From Kribbella catacumbae DSM 19601 (lineage in GTDB: Bacteria; Actinomycetota; Actinomycetes; Propionibacteriales; Kribbellaceae), in NCBI RefSeq assembly GCF_000372465.1, contig NZ_AQUZ01000010.1, positions 62,001-126,000 of the forward strand: a stretch of DNA of 64,000 nucleotides. The letters are read 5' to 3'. Of this stretch, positions 1-9,294 are shown piece after piece. A model generated the notes under the pieces. The model was given only the letters and a program-made list of their open reading frames with translations, searched no databases and was not told the origin of the DNA. A program made the position numbers and the translations under genes. The stretch's first letter is position 1; the number at the start of each line of letters is the position of its first letter.

Positions 1-2
1 CC

Positions 3-458
3 CTGCCGGTCAAGGACACCCTTGGCGCCGCAGTACAGGCCATGGTGATCGGGGCGGTCTGTCGCGAGTACGGCGTCGACGCGCACGCGGACCGGACCGC
101 TGTGATCGCCAGGGTGCTTACAGCTCGCCCGATCACGCCTGACGACGTACTGCGGTACGACGATCCCACCACTGCCGGCAAGGATGTCGCGGAGCAACTG
201 GGGCTGGGTAACGAGTCAGAGGAGGCCGGTCTCCGCAAGGGTGTCCGCCTGGTCTGGCGGATCAGCAAGCTCTTCGGTGGACTCGGAGAGGTGTTCGAAG
301 AGCGGCCTCGCGGCAGCATCGGCGCAAGGATGCTCGGCAAGCTCCCTGCGGTCGGAGTGGTCGGCGGGTACTTCGACGAGCGCAAGGGCATTCGCAAGGC
401 CGCGTACGCCGCAGCCGAGCTGCTCAGCACCAGCGCCTTCCGGGTAAAGCCTGTCTGA
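3..458 (+). CDS. EcsC-like protein, C-terminal part (5' end outside window)
   Basis: The reading frame is open to the left edge of the window, so this is the C-terminal ~151 residues of a longer protein; the first internal ATG is at 42. A segment reading AMVIGAVCREYGVDAHADR followed by a helical stretch, and a glycine-rich end (GKLPAVGVVGGYFDERKG, then KAAYAAAELL), resemble the end of EcsC-family proteins, where a YG-D motif precedes a helix and a glycine-rich segment lies near the C-terminus. The match is from memory of the family pattern and is weak. No catalytic residues are visible. It ends 28 nt before the GrpB-family gene on the same strand. It may simply be a hypothetical protein. Confidence 0.5.
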   Translation: MPVKDTLGAAVQAMVIGAVCREYGVDAHADRTAVIARVLTARPITPDDVLRYDDPTTAGKDVAEQLGLGNESEEAGLRKGVRLVWRISKLFGGLGEVFEERPRGSIGARMLGKLPAVGVVGGYFDERKGIRKAAYAAAELLSTSAFRVKPV

Positions 459-486
459 GACGGCGACTCACTGGAATGATCACCTC

Positions 487-1056
487 ATGAGCGCGATCGC
501 CATAGTCAACCCGGACGCGAGCTGGGCCGCGCAGTACGACAAGACGGCCCAGGTGATCAGCAACATCCTCGGCGACGTCGCAGTACGGGTGGACCACATC
601 GGTTCGACCTCGGTACCGGGCCTGGCGGCCAAGGACGTCCTCGACATCCAGGTGACCGTGGCGGCCGAGTCCGAGCTGGAAGACGCCGTGCAACTGCTGG
701 TAGCGACCGACTGGGAGGCGAGGGCGCCCCGGCGTGACCACCCGGTGCCCGGCCTGCCCAAGGACGAGTTCCAGTGGGTGAAGCGACTGGTGATCGAGCC
801 CATGTACCGCCGCCGGGTGAACCTGCATCTGCGTGTGGCCGGCCGCGCCAACCAGCGGTACGCGCTGCTCTTCAGGGACTACTTACGTGCCCACCCGGAC
901 ACCGCAGCGGCGTACGGGGAGTTCAAGCGGCGGGCCGCGTCGCTGCCGTTGGAGTCAGTCGGCGAGTACGCCGATCTGAAGGATCCCGTGTGCGACCTGA
1001 TCTATCTGCCCGCCGAGGAGTGGGCAGAGCGTTCCGGCTGGACCAGTGACCGTTAG
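487..1056 (+). CDS. GrpB/UPF0157 family protein
   Basis: A 189-residue protein of the GrpB family, which has a nucleotidyltransferase-like fold; members are found alone or fused to other enzymes and the substrate of the single-domain forms is not established. The family signature HIGSTSVPGLAAKDVLDI is at about residues 38-55, followed by an acidic-aromatic region and RVNLHLRV near residue 115. The length fits the usual ~170-190 residues. The ATG at 487 is the first start that keeps the normal N-terminus (an NPDASWAAQYD segment where family members have P-x-W). It stands between an EcsC-like gene and an MMPL transporter and shows no obvious functional link with either. Confidence 0.93.
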   Translation: MSAIAIVNPDASWAAQYDKTAQVISNILGDVAVRVDHIGSTSVPGLAAKDVLDIQVTVAAESELEDAVQLLVATDWEARAPRRDHPVPGLPKDEFQWVKRLVIEPMYRRRVNLHLRVAGRANQRYALLFRDYLRAHPDTAAAYGEFKRRAASLPLESVGEYADLKDPVCDLIYLPAEEWAERSGWTSDR

Positions 1057-1200
1057 GGCAACCCCCTGCGGACAGTGACCGGAGTACTACGCGGGGCTCG
1101 TTGACGTGCGCCCGTGACAGCCAGGAGTCTGGACCAGGGGTGTGTCGTCGACGACCCGGCGTACGGCGGGCGGGCGCTTCCCCAGGGGGCGTGATAGCGA

Positions 1201-3324
1201 ATGGCGGGATCAGGGCGGCTCGCGGCGTTGCCGTGCGGCAAGGTGTCTAAGTGGATCGTGCTCGGGCTGTGGATCGTGGCGGTCGCCGTGTGCTTCAGCC
1301 CAGCCGGCAAGCTGACTGGTGCACAGGAGAACGACGCTGTGTCCTGGTTGCCCGGCAATGCCGAGTCCACCGAGGTGCTGAAGGCAACGGCACAGTTCTC
1401 CTCACCGGACGAGATCCCCGCCGTGCTGGTCTACGAACGACCTACCGGACTGACCGACGCTGACAAGCAAGCCGTCGCCGGCCACGTAGCGGAGTACGGG
1501 AAGCTGCAGGACGTCGATCGGGACGTAGTCGGGCCGATTCCGTCGGAGGACGGCAAGGCGCTGCAGGTCCTGGTACCGATCAACGCGGGCGCTGGCGGCT
1601 GGGAAGTGATCGGCGCCAGAGCCGATGACATCCGCAGGCTCGCCGCCGAGCGACCTGATGGACTGTCGTTCCACCTGACCGGGCCTGGCGGCTTCGCTGC
1701 CGACTCCCAGGAGGCGTTCGCCGGGATCGACGGCAAGTTGCTGTACTCCGCGGCTGCGGTAGTGATCGTGATCCTGCTGCTCACCTACAGAAGCCCAGTG
1801 CTGTGGCTGCTGCCGCTGATCTCGGCAGGTGTTGCGCTGTTCGCCGCACAGGCCGTCATCTACCTGCTGGCGACCAAGGCAGACCTGACAGTGAACGCCC
1901 AGAGCGCAGGCATCCTCACAGTGCTCGTCTTCGGCGCCGGGACCGACTATGCCCTGCTGCTGGTCGCCCGGTACCGGGAGGAGCTCCGTCGACATCAGGA
2001 CAGGCATGAGGCGATGGCCTTTGCCCTGCATCGATCCGGTCCTGCCATCTTCGCGTCCGGCTCCACAGTGGTAGCCGGCATGTTGTGCCTGCTGCTGGCT
2101 TCCATGAACTCGACCAGTGGCCTCGGCCCCGTGGCGGCAGTCGGCATCGTGGTCGCGCTGCTCGCCATGCTGACGCTGCTGCCCGCACTGCTGGTGATCT
2201 GCGGCCGCTGGGTGTTCTGGCCGATCCGGCCGACGTACGGGTCCGACGATCACACAGAGACGAGTGTGTGGGGCCGGATCGGGCGCAGGATCGCAGTACG
2301 GCCTCGGCTCACCTGGATCACCACCACGGTTCTGCTGGGCGCTGCGGCGCTCGGCATGCTCACACTTGACGCCAACGGGCTGACGAACGAGCAGTCCTTC
2401 ACCGGAACCCCGGACTCGGTGGTCGGCGAGAAGGTAGTGGCAGCACACTTCCCGGCCGGAGCAGGCAACCCACTGGTCGTCGTAGGCAAGGCAGATCACG
2501 CTACAGAGATCCGTACTGCGATGTCGTCGGTGCAGGGCATTGCCTCAGTCGCCGAGCCGCAGACGGCCGGTGGCCTTGCGTATATCGAGGGCACCATGTC
2601 CGATGCGGTCGACACCGAGGCGGCGAAGGACACGGTTGACCGGGTGCGGGCGGCCGTCCATGCGGTCGACGGGGCCGATGCGCTGGCCGGCGGTGGTGCC
2701 GCGATCCTGCTGGATACGCAACGCGCGGCAACCGACGACAACAAGATCATCATTCCGGCCGTGCTCGCGGTGGTGCTGATCATCCTGGCGTTGCTGCTGC
2801 GGTCGCTGCTGGCGCCGGTGTTGCTGGTGGCAACCGTAGTGCTGTCCTTCGGTGCCGCGCTCGGGATCAGCTCGCTGGTGTTCAGTCAGCTGCTGGGGTT
2901 CGAGGGCGCGGACAGTTCGCTGCCGTTGTTCGTCTTCGTCTTCCTTGTTGCCCTAGGCATCGACTACAACATCTTCCTGATGACCAGGGTGCACGAGGAG
3001 TCGAAGGTGCACGGCACCAGACGCGGCGCGCTGATCGGCGTCGCCGCGACCGGCGGGGTGATCACCTCGGCCGGCCTGGTGCTGGCGGGCACGTTCGCAG
3101 TACTGGCGACGATGCCGGTGGTCGCGTTCGCGGAGATCGGCATCGCGGTCGCCCTGGGCGTGCTGCTGGACACCATCGTGGTCCGGTCCGTCCTGGTGAC
3201 GGCGCTCAACCTCGACATCGGCCGGCATCTGTGGTGGCCGAGCAAGCTCGCGCAGAAGCGCGACCCGGACCCCACAGAAGCACTGGCCGACCCCGAACCA
3301 GAACGCACCCTCGCCGGCAGCTAG
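1201..3324 (+). CDS. MMPL family (RND-type) transporter
   Basis: A 707-residue integral membrane protein of the MMPL family, which exports lipids or other hydrophobic compounds using the proton gradient. It has the expected duplicated layout: an N-terminal helix (about 15-35), a first extracytoplasmic loop (about 40-180), a block of helices (about 190-345), a second loop (about 385-525), and a second block (about 520-670) ending in a charged cytoplasmic tail. The motifs FGAGTDYALLLVARYREE in the first half and ALGIDYNIFLMTRVHEE in the second carry the Asp-Tyr pair typical of MMPL proton relay helices. The ATG start follows a G-rich ribosome site (GGGGGCG). The substrate cannot be told from the sequence. 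Confidence 0.93.
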   Translation: MAGSGRLAALPCGKVSKWIVLGLWIVAVAVCFSPAGKLTGAQENDAVSWLPGNAESTEVLKATAQFSSPDEIPAVLVYERPTGLTDADKQAVAGHVAEYGKLQDVDRDVVGPIPSEDGKALQVLVPINAGAGGWEVIGARADDIRRLAAERPDGLSFHLTGPGGFAADSQEAFAGIDGKLLYSAAAVVIVILLLTYRSPVLWLLPLISAGVALFAAQAVIYLLATKADLTVNAQSAGILTVLVFGAGTDYALLLVARYREELRRHQDRHEAMAFALHRSGPAIFASGSTVVAGMLCLLLASMNSTSGLGPVAAVGIVVALLAMLTLLPALLVICGRWVFWPIRPTYGSDDHTETSVWGRIGRRIAVRPRLTWITTTVLLGAAALGMLTLDANGLTNEQSFTGTPDSVVGEKVVAAHFPAGAGNPLVVVGKADHATEIRTAMSSVQGIASVAEPQTAGGLAYIEGTMSDAVDTEAAKDTVDRVRAAVHAVDGADALAGGGAAILLDTQRAATDDNKIIIPAVLAVVLIILALLLRSLLAPVLLVATVVLSFGAALGISSLVFSQLLGFEGADSSLPLFVFVFLVALGIDYNIFLMTRVHEESKVHGTRRGALIGVAATGGVITSAGLVLAGTFAVLATMPVVAFAEIGIAVALGVLLDTIVVRSVLVTALNLDIGRHLWWPSKLAQKRDPDPTEALADPEPERTLAGS

Positions 3325-3350
3325 CCGTCCAGCGAACGCACGCCGACTGG

Positions 3351-3545
3351 CTAGCGCTCGCTGGCCGGCAGTTGGAGGTGCGCCCAGACGGCGCGCCAGA
3401 CGGCCTTGGCGGCTTCGCCGTCGGACAGGGCCTCGACGACCGTGCGGCCGCCGAGCTCACTCAGCGCCTGGGTCTCCGCCCAGGTTCGCGAGTAGGCAGG
3501 GCCCAGATGGCTGTCCATCCGGGCCCAGAACTCCGTCAGTCTCAT
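3351..3545 (-). CDS. DUF3046 family small protein
   Basis: A 64-residue protein starting MRLTEFWARM and containing SELGGRTVVEAL, which is the DUF3046 pattern found across Actinobacteria, usually close to recA and recX; the function is unknown. The real start is the ATG at 3545, although the frame stays open much further upstream through the lipoprotein gene. The start codon overlaps the TAA stop of the upstream LppM-like lipoprotein gene by one base (TAATG), so the two are probably translationally coupled. In many relatives this gene lies near clgR/recA; here it is about 7 kb from clgR, separated by the lhr-nei block. It converges on the MMPL transporter gene. Confidence 0.85.
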   Translation of the reverse strand: MRLTEFWARMDSHLGPAYSRTWAETQALSELGGRTVVEALSDGEAAKAVWRAVWAHLQLPASER

Positions 3546-4624
3546 TACTGCCCATCGTCGTCCGGCGGCCGGTTCCAGCCGCCTTGCTGTCCGCCCTGCT
3601 GCGGCGGCTGGCCCCAGCCACCTTGCCCCTGCTGCGGAGGCTGTCCCTGAGCGGGCGGTCCCTGAGGCGGCTGACCCCAACCGCCCTGACCCTGCTGAGG
3701 CGGCGGACCCTGTGGCGGCTGCTGCGGTCCCCACTGGCCGGGCTGACCCTGCTGCGGAGGCTGCGGCTGCCCAGGGTACTGCCCCTGACCGGGCTGACCG
3801 TACTGCTGCGGCGGCTGACCGTACTGACCCGGCTGCCCCTGCCCGTATTGACCGGGCTGCCCGTACCCAGGCTGGCCCTGCGGCGGACCGTACTGACCAG
3901 GTGCGCCCTGCTGGCCGCCGTACTGGGGTCCCCACTGGCCCTGCTGCGGCTGGCCCGGGTACTGCCCGTACTGGCCGTACTGCTGCGCTTTGGCCTTGCG
4001 CCCACGCAGTACGAAGAAGGCCACGGCACCCGCCGCGAGCAGCAGTAGCACGATGATCAGGATCAGCGCCCACGTTGGGAAGCTGCTGCCGGCCTCGGAC
4101 GTCAGCGACACGTTGCCCAGCTTGTCGAGGCTGTCGTACGTCGCCGTGCGGCCGTCGACCTTGGCGCCTGAGTCGTGCTCGAGGATCTTGCCCGGCATGG
4201 TGATCTTGAAGTTGACCACCGGCGTGGCACCGCCAGTGTTCCTGCCGAGGTTCGCCTGCTTGACCGTGACCACGAATTTGTCGCCGTCCTTGCGGAAGCC
4301 CACGCCCTGACCGGTCGACGTCCCCATCTTGCTGAACGGCACGTTGTCGAAGGTGCAGTTCGATCCGACGTACTTGTCGTCCTGGAAGGCCTCGCAGGTC
4401 ACGCCCTCGGTGGCGGTCTGCTTGATCCCCTTCTCGACCTGCTCGCGGATCGCGTCGATCGACTGACCGCTGCTGGTCAGCAACTGCTTGTCGATACCGA
4501 TCTGCATCGTGCCGGAGACGGTCTCGTTGGAATTCACCTTGAGGTCGGCATCGAGCTTCACGCAGCCGGTCAGACCGACCAGGCAGGCCACGATGACGAG
4601 CGCGGTGCGCACGCGGTTCTTCAT
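3545..4624 (-). CDS. LppM-like lipoprotein with Pro/Gln/Gly-rich tail
   Basis: A 359-residue membrane-anchored lipoprotein. The signal peptide ends in a lipobox LTGC with the lipidated cysteine at residue 21. The following ~180 residues (VKLDADLKVNSNETVSG and onward) match the LppM domain known from mycobacterial lipoproteins of the cell envelope. A transmembrane helix follows at about 203-225 (WALILIIVLLLLAAGAVAFF), then a basic stop-transfer segment and a low-complexity cytoplasmic tail of roughly 130 residues built from repeated PGQ, QYGQ and QGQ units. The tail is highly repetitive at the DNA level. The gene is divergent from lhr with about 80 bp between start codons. It overlaps the DUF3046 start by one base. 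Confidence 0.85.
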   Translation of the reverse strand: MKNRVRTALVIVACLVGLTGCVKLDADLKVNSNETVSGTMQIGIDKQLLTSSGQSIDAIREQVEKGIKQTATEGVTCEAFQDDKYVGSNCTFDNVPFSKMGTSTGQGVGFRKDGDKFVVTVKQANLGRNTGGATPVVNFKITMPGKILEHDSGAKVDGRTATYDSLDKLGNVSLTSEAGSSFPTWALILIIVLLLLAAGAVAFFVLRGRKAKAQQYGQYGQYPGQPQQGQWGPQYGGQQGAPGQYGPPQGQPGYGQPGQYGQGQPGQYGQPPQQYGQPGQGQYPGQPQPPQQGQPGQWGPQQPPQGPPPQQGQGGWGQPPQGPPAQGQPPQQGQGGWGQPPQQGGQQGGWNRPPDDDGQ

Positions 4625-4704
4625 GCGGCGATCATTCCAGAAGACAGGGACACTGCGACCGCTGGGAACGGTCCAGACGAAAACTGTCGGTGCGGCCGGG
4701 CAAG

Positions 4705-7700
4705 ATGGTGGCCGTGCAGAGATCCAGCGCGTTGAGCCGCTTCTCGCCCGCGACCCGGGCGTGGTTCGGCGACGTCTTCGAGGCAGCCACCCCGGCCCAG
4801 CTCGAGGCGTGGGACGCGATCACCGCGGGCCGGGACGCCCTGGTGGTCGCCCCGACTGGTTCGGGCAAGACGCTGGCGGCCTTCCTCTGGGCGCTCGACC
4901 GGCTCGCCACCACGCCCCCGCCGGACGATCCGAAGCTGCGCTGCCGGGTGCTCTACGTGTCGCCGCTGAAGGCGCTGGCGGTCGATGTCGAGCGCAACCT
5001 GCGGGCCCCGCTGATCGGGATCCGGGAGACCGCCCGGCGACTGGGTGAGTCGCCGATCGACGTCGAGGTCGCCGTCCGCTCGGGTGACACGCCGGCCAAC
5101 GAGCGCAGACGGTTCGCCACCAAGCCTTCCGACATTCTGATCACCACGCCCGAGTCGCTGTTCCTGCTACTCACTTCTCAGGCGAGGGAGTCGCTGCGAG
5201 GCGTCGAGACGATCATCGTCGACGAGGTGCACGCGGTCGCCGGTACGAAGCGCGGTGCCCATCTCGCGCTCACCCTCGAGCGGCTCGATGCGCTGCTGCC
5301 CGAGCCCGCCCAGCGGATCGGGCTGTCGGCGACGGTCCGGCCGGTCGAGGAGGTCGCGCGTTTCCTCGGCGGCGAGCGGCCCGTGACCGTGGTCCAGCCG
5401 AAGTTCACCAAGCAGTGGGACCTCAGCGTCGTCGTACCGGTCGAGGACATGGCCGAGCTGGCGAACACCGAGGTCGAGACGTCCGGGCCGGCCACCGGTC
5501 CACCTCGGCACGCGTCGATCTGGCCACATGTCGAGGAGCACGTCTTCGACCTGATCGCCGCGCACAGATCCACCATCGTCTTCTCCAACTCCCGCCGACT
5601 GGCCGAGCGACTGACCGCCCGGCTGAACGAGATCGCCGCCGAGCGAGCCGAGCTCGAGCTGCCGGAGGCCGGTTCGCCGGCCCAGGTGATGGCCCAGTCG
5701 GGCGCTTCGCTGGCCGCTCCCCCGTTGATCGCCCGGGCCCACCACGGTTCGGTCAGCAAGGAGCAGCGAGCCCTGATCGAGGCTGATCTGAAGTCGGGCC
5801 GGCTGCCTTGTGTGGTCGCGACCAGCAGTCTCGAGCTCGGCATCGACATGGGTGCGGTCGATCTGGTCATCCAGGTCGAGGCGCCGCCGTCGGTCGCGAG
5901 CGGTCTGCAGCGGGTCGGCCGCGCGGGTCACCAGGTCGGCGCGATCTCGCGGGGTGTGCTGTTCCCGAAGTTCCGCGGCGACCTCATCGACACGGCCGTG
6001 GTGGTCCAGCGGATGCGGGACGGGCTGATCGAGAGTCTGCACATCCCGGCCAACCCGCTCGACGTACTAGCTCAGCAGATCGTCTCGATCGTCGCCCTCG
6101 ACCCGATCGACGTGGACGAGCTCTACGCACTGGTACGGCGTTGTGCTCCGTTCGCGACACTGCCGCGGTCGGCATTCGACGGCGTACTGGACATGTTGTC
6201 CGGGCGCTATCCGTCGGACGAGTTCGCCGAACTGCGGCCGCGGATCGTGTTCGACCGGGTCAGCGGCGAGATCTCGGGCCGGCCAGGTGCGCAGCGGCTC
6301 GCGGTGACCAGCGGTGGCACGATCCCGGACCGAGGCCTGTTCGGCGTTTTCCTGGTCGGCGAGTCCACGAACCACCGCGTCGGCGAGCTCGACGAGGAGA
6401 TGGTCTACGAGTCCCGGGTCGGCGACGTCTTCACGCTCGGCGCCTCCAGCTGGCGGATAGAGGACATCACTCACGATCGGGTGCTGGTCTCCCCAGCCCC
6501 CGGGCAGCCGGGCCGATTGCCGTTCTGGAAGGGCGACGCGGTCGGCCGCCCGGCCGAGCTGGGAGCCGCGACCGGCGCCTTCGTGCGGACGATGGCCGCG
6601 TTGCCGCCGGCGAAGGCCATCAAGCGAGCACGCGACGCCGGCCTCGACGAGTACGCCGCCAACAACCTGGTCGCGTACCTGGCCGAGCAGCGTGAAGCCA
6701 CCAGTCGGGTGCCCGACGACATCACGATCCTGGTCGAGCGGTTCCGTGACGAGCTGGGCGACTGGCGAGTCTGCATCCACTCTCCTTACGGCGGTCAGGT
6801 GCATGGCCCGTGGGCCTTGGCGATCGCGGCCCGGCTCCGCGAGCGGTACGGCATGGACGCACAGTCGGTCTCTGGCGACGACGGCATCGTCCTGCGCCTG
6901 CCGGAGACGGACGAGCCGCCGCCTGGAGCCGATCTGGTGCTGTTCGATCCGGCGGAGATCGAGGATCTGATCACGGCGGAGGTCGGCGGATCGGCCTTGT
7001 TCGCCGCACGTTTCCGCGAGTGTGCCGCGCGGGCGTTGCTGCTCCCCCGGAGGAATCCAGGCAAGCGATCACCTCTGTGGCAGCAGCGGCAGCGATCAGC
7101 GCAGTTGTTGAGCGTGGCCAGCAAGTACGGCTCGTTCCCAATCGTGCTGGAGACGCTGCGCGAGGTGCTGCAGGACGTCTATGACTTGTCCGCGCTGAAG
7201 GACCTGCTGACGGGCATCAGTGAGCGCCGGATCTCGGTGGTCGAGGTGGAGACCCCGGAGGCCTCGCCCTTCGCGAAGTCGCTGCTGTTCGGCTACGTCG
7301 GCGCGTTCATGTACGAAGGCGATACCCCACTCGCCGAGAAGCGCGCGGCGGCGCTGGCGCTCGATCAAGGCCTGCTGGCCGAGCTGCTCGGCCGCACCGA
7401 ATTGCGCGAGCTGCTCGATGCCGAGGTCGTACTGCGAACCGAGGCCGAGCTGCAACGCCTCGCCGAGGATCGACGCGCTCGCGACGGCGAAGGGCTCTTC
7501 GACGTACTGCGACTCGTCGGGCCGCTGTCGTTGCCGGAGGCATCACAGCGTTGCGTAGACGGCTCGGACGCCGAGGCCTGGTTGACCGAACTCGCCGCGG
7601 CTCGACGAGTGGTCCGGGTACGGGTCGCGGGTGAGCACCGATGGGCTGTCGTGGAGGATGTCGCGCGCTTGCGAGACGCACTCGGCGTACCGCTGCCGCC

Positions 7701-9291
7701 GGGGATCGCCGAGGCGCATGCCGAGTCGGTCGCGGATCCACTGGGCGATCTGGTGTCGCGGTATGCCCGGACGCACGGACCTTTCCGCGCCATCGATCTA
7801 GCGACCCATCTCGGGATCGGCATCGCTGTCGTTTCGGACGCGCTGCGCCGGCTGGCCGCGGCGGGGCGAGTGGTCGAGGGTGAATTCCTGCCGGGCGGGA
7901 TGGCGATGGAGTGGTGCGACAGCGAGGTACTGCGGTTGCTGCGCCGCCGGTCGCTAGCCGCGCTACGCAAGGAGGTCGAGCCCGTCGATCCTGCTGCGCT
8001 CGCGCGATTCCTGCCTGCCTGGCAAGGCATTACGAGCAGTCGCGGCCGCGGATACGACGTACTGCTGGGTGCTGTGGAGCAGTTGGCGGGATGTGCTGTG
8101 CCAGCGTCCGCGCTGGAGTCGATCGTGTTGCCATCGCGGGTGCCCGGGTATCAGCCGTCGATGCTGGACGAGCTGACCGCGACCGGCGAGATCGTGTGGG
8201 CCGGTTCTGGTTCGCTGCCGGGCACTGACGGCTGGGTCTCGCTCCATCTGGCGGACAACTGCGATCTCACGCTGCCCGATCCGGATCCAGCCTTCGAGGT
8301 CGGCGAGACCCATCAGGCGGTGCTGGACGCGTTGTCCGGTGGCGGCGCGTTCTTCTTCCGCCAGCTGAGCGATGTCGTCGGCGCCACAGCTGGAGTGGTC
8401 GACGACCAGACGCTCGTCGGCATCCTCTGGGATCTCGTCTGGGCAGGACACCTGACGAACGACACACTGGCCCCGGTCCGATCTCTGGTCGGCGGCGGCC
8501 GGGGCGCGCACCGGACTCGCCGTCCTACGCCTCGCGCGCGGCCAGGACGTCCGCTGAGAGCCGGGCGGCCCGCGATGCCTGCTCGGAGTGGTCCACCGAC
8601 GGCGGGCGGCCGATGGTCATTGCTGCCGGAGCGCAACGAAGACGCGACTAGGCGCGCCCACGCGGCAGCGGAGACGCTGCTCGATCGCTATGGGATCGTC
8701 ACACGTGGCTCAGTCATGACAGAGCGGACGCCGGGTGGGTTCGCCGCGGTCTACAAGGTGCTGAGTGCTTTCGAGGAGTCCGGACGATGCCGCCGCGGGT
8801 ACTTCGTGGCGGGGCTCGGGGCTGCGCAGTTCGCCTTGCCTGGTGCCGTTGACCGGTTGCGGGCAATGGCCGAGTTGCCGACGGTCGGCTCGAGTGGCAG
8901 CCGGTCGAAGGAACAGCCAGCGGCGCGGGCCGTAGTACTGGCAGCTGCTGATCCGGCCAACCCGTATGGCGCTGCCCTGCCCTGGCCCGAGCGTGAGAAC
9001 GCAGGCGGGCACCGGCCGGGACGGAAGGCTGGGGCGCTCGTGATGCTCGTCGATGGGCGGCTGATCGTCTATGTCGAGCGTGGCGGGCGGACCGTGCTGA
9101 GCTTCACCGAGGATCCGGATCTGCTGCAGCCGGCCGTGGACGCGCTGGCCCTGGCCATCAGGGACGGTCATCTGGGCAAGCTCAGCGTGGAGACCGCGGA
9201 CGGCGAGCAGGTCCGGCACACCGCTTTTGGGGATGCGCTGGCGAAGGCCGGCTTCCACGCGACGCCGCGCGGTCTGCGGCTGCGGGCCTGA
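4705..9291 (+). CDS. lhr: Lhr-type ATP-dependent 3'-5' DNA helicase
   Basis: A superfamily 2 helicase of the Lhr family, about 1528 residues, the usual size for full-length Lhr. Visible motifs: Walker A PTGSGKT near the N-terminus, DEVH box at nt ~5221-5232, SATVRP (motif III), and the helicase C block SLELGIDMGAVDLVIQ followed by QRVGRAGH (motif VI). After this come the DEAD-associated and winged-helix Lhr-core region and the long Lhr C-terminal domain. Mycobacterial Lhr is a DNA-damage-linked helicase. It is followed three bases later by a Nei-type glycosylase, so the two are very likely one operon for DNA repair. The start is uncertain: GTG 4690, ATG 4705 and GTG 4714 are all possible, and none has a strong ribosome site. 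Confidence 0.95.
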   Translation: MVAVQRSSALSRFSPATRAWFGDVFEAATPAQLEAWDAITAGRDALVVAPTGSGKTLAAFLWALDRLATTPPPDDPKLRCRVLYVSPLKALAVDVERNLRAPLIGIRETARRLGESPIDVEVAVRSGDTPANERRRFATKPSDILITTPESLFLLLTSQARESLRGVETIIVDEVHAVAGTKRGAHLALTLERLDALLPEPAQRIGLSATVRPVEEVARFLGGERPVTVVQPKFTKQWDLSVVVPVEDMAELANTEVETSGPATGPPRHASIWPHVEEHVFDLIAAHRSTIVFSNSRRLAERLTARLNEIAAERAELELPEAGSPAQVMAQSGASLAAPPLIARAHHGSVSKEQRALIEADLKSGRLPCVVATSSLELGIDMGAVDLVIQVEAPPSVASGLQRVGRAGHQVGAISRGVLFPKFRGDLIDTAVVVQRMRDGLIESLHIPANPLDVLAQQIVSIVALDPIDVDELYALVRRCAPFATLPRSAFDGVLDMLSGRYPSDEFAELRPRIVFDRVSGEISGRPGAQRLAVTSGGTIPDRGLFGVFLVGESTNHRVGELDEEMVYESRVGDVFTLGASSWRIEDITHDRVLVSPAPGQPGRLPFWKGDAVGRPAELGAATGAFVRTMAALPPAKAIKRARDAGLDEYAANNLVAYLAEQREATSRVPDDITILVERFRDELGDWRVCIHSPYGGQVHGPWALAIAARLRERYGMDAQSVSGDDGIVLRLPETDEPPPGADLVLFDPAEIEDLITAEVGGSALFAARFRECAARALLLPRRNPGKRSPLWQQRQRSAQLLSVASKYGSFPIVLETLREVLQDVYDLSALKDLLTGISERRISVVEVETPEASPFAKSLLFGYVGAFMYEGDTPLAEKRAAALALDQGLLAELLGRTELRELLDAEVVLRTEAELQRLAEDRRARDGEGLFDVLRLVGPLSLPEASQRCVDGSDAEAWLTELAAARRVVRVRVAGEHRWAVVEDVARLRDALGVPLPPGIAEAHAESVADPLGDLVSRYARTHGPFRAIDLATHLGIGIAVVSDALRRLAAAGRVVEGEFLPGGMAMEWCDSEVLRLLRRRSLAALRKEVEPVDPAALARFLPAWQGITSSRGRGYDVLLGAVEQLAGCAVPASALESIVLPSRVPGYQPSMLDELTATGEIVWAGSGSLPGTDGWVSLHLADNCDLTLPDPDPAFEVGETHQAVLDALSGGGAFFFRQLSDVVGATAGVVDDQTLVGILWDLVWAGHLTNDTLAPVRSLVGGGRGAHRTRRPTPRARPGRPLRAGRPAMPARSGPPTAGGRWSLLPERNEDATRRAHAAAETLLDRYGIVTRGSVMTERTPGGFAAVYKVLSAFEESGRCRRGYFVAGLGAAQFALPGAVDRLRAMAELPTVGSSGSRSKEQPAARAVVLAAADPANPYGAALPWPERENAGGHRPGRKAGALVMLVDGRLIVYVERGGRTVLSFTEDPDLLQPAVDALALAIRDGHLGKLSVETADGEQVRHTAFGDALAKAGFHATPRGLRLRA

Positions 9292-9294
9292 GCC

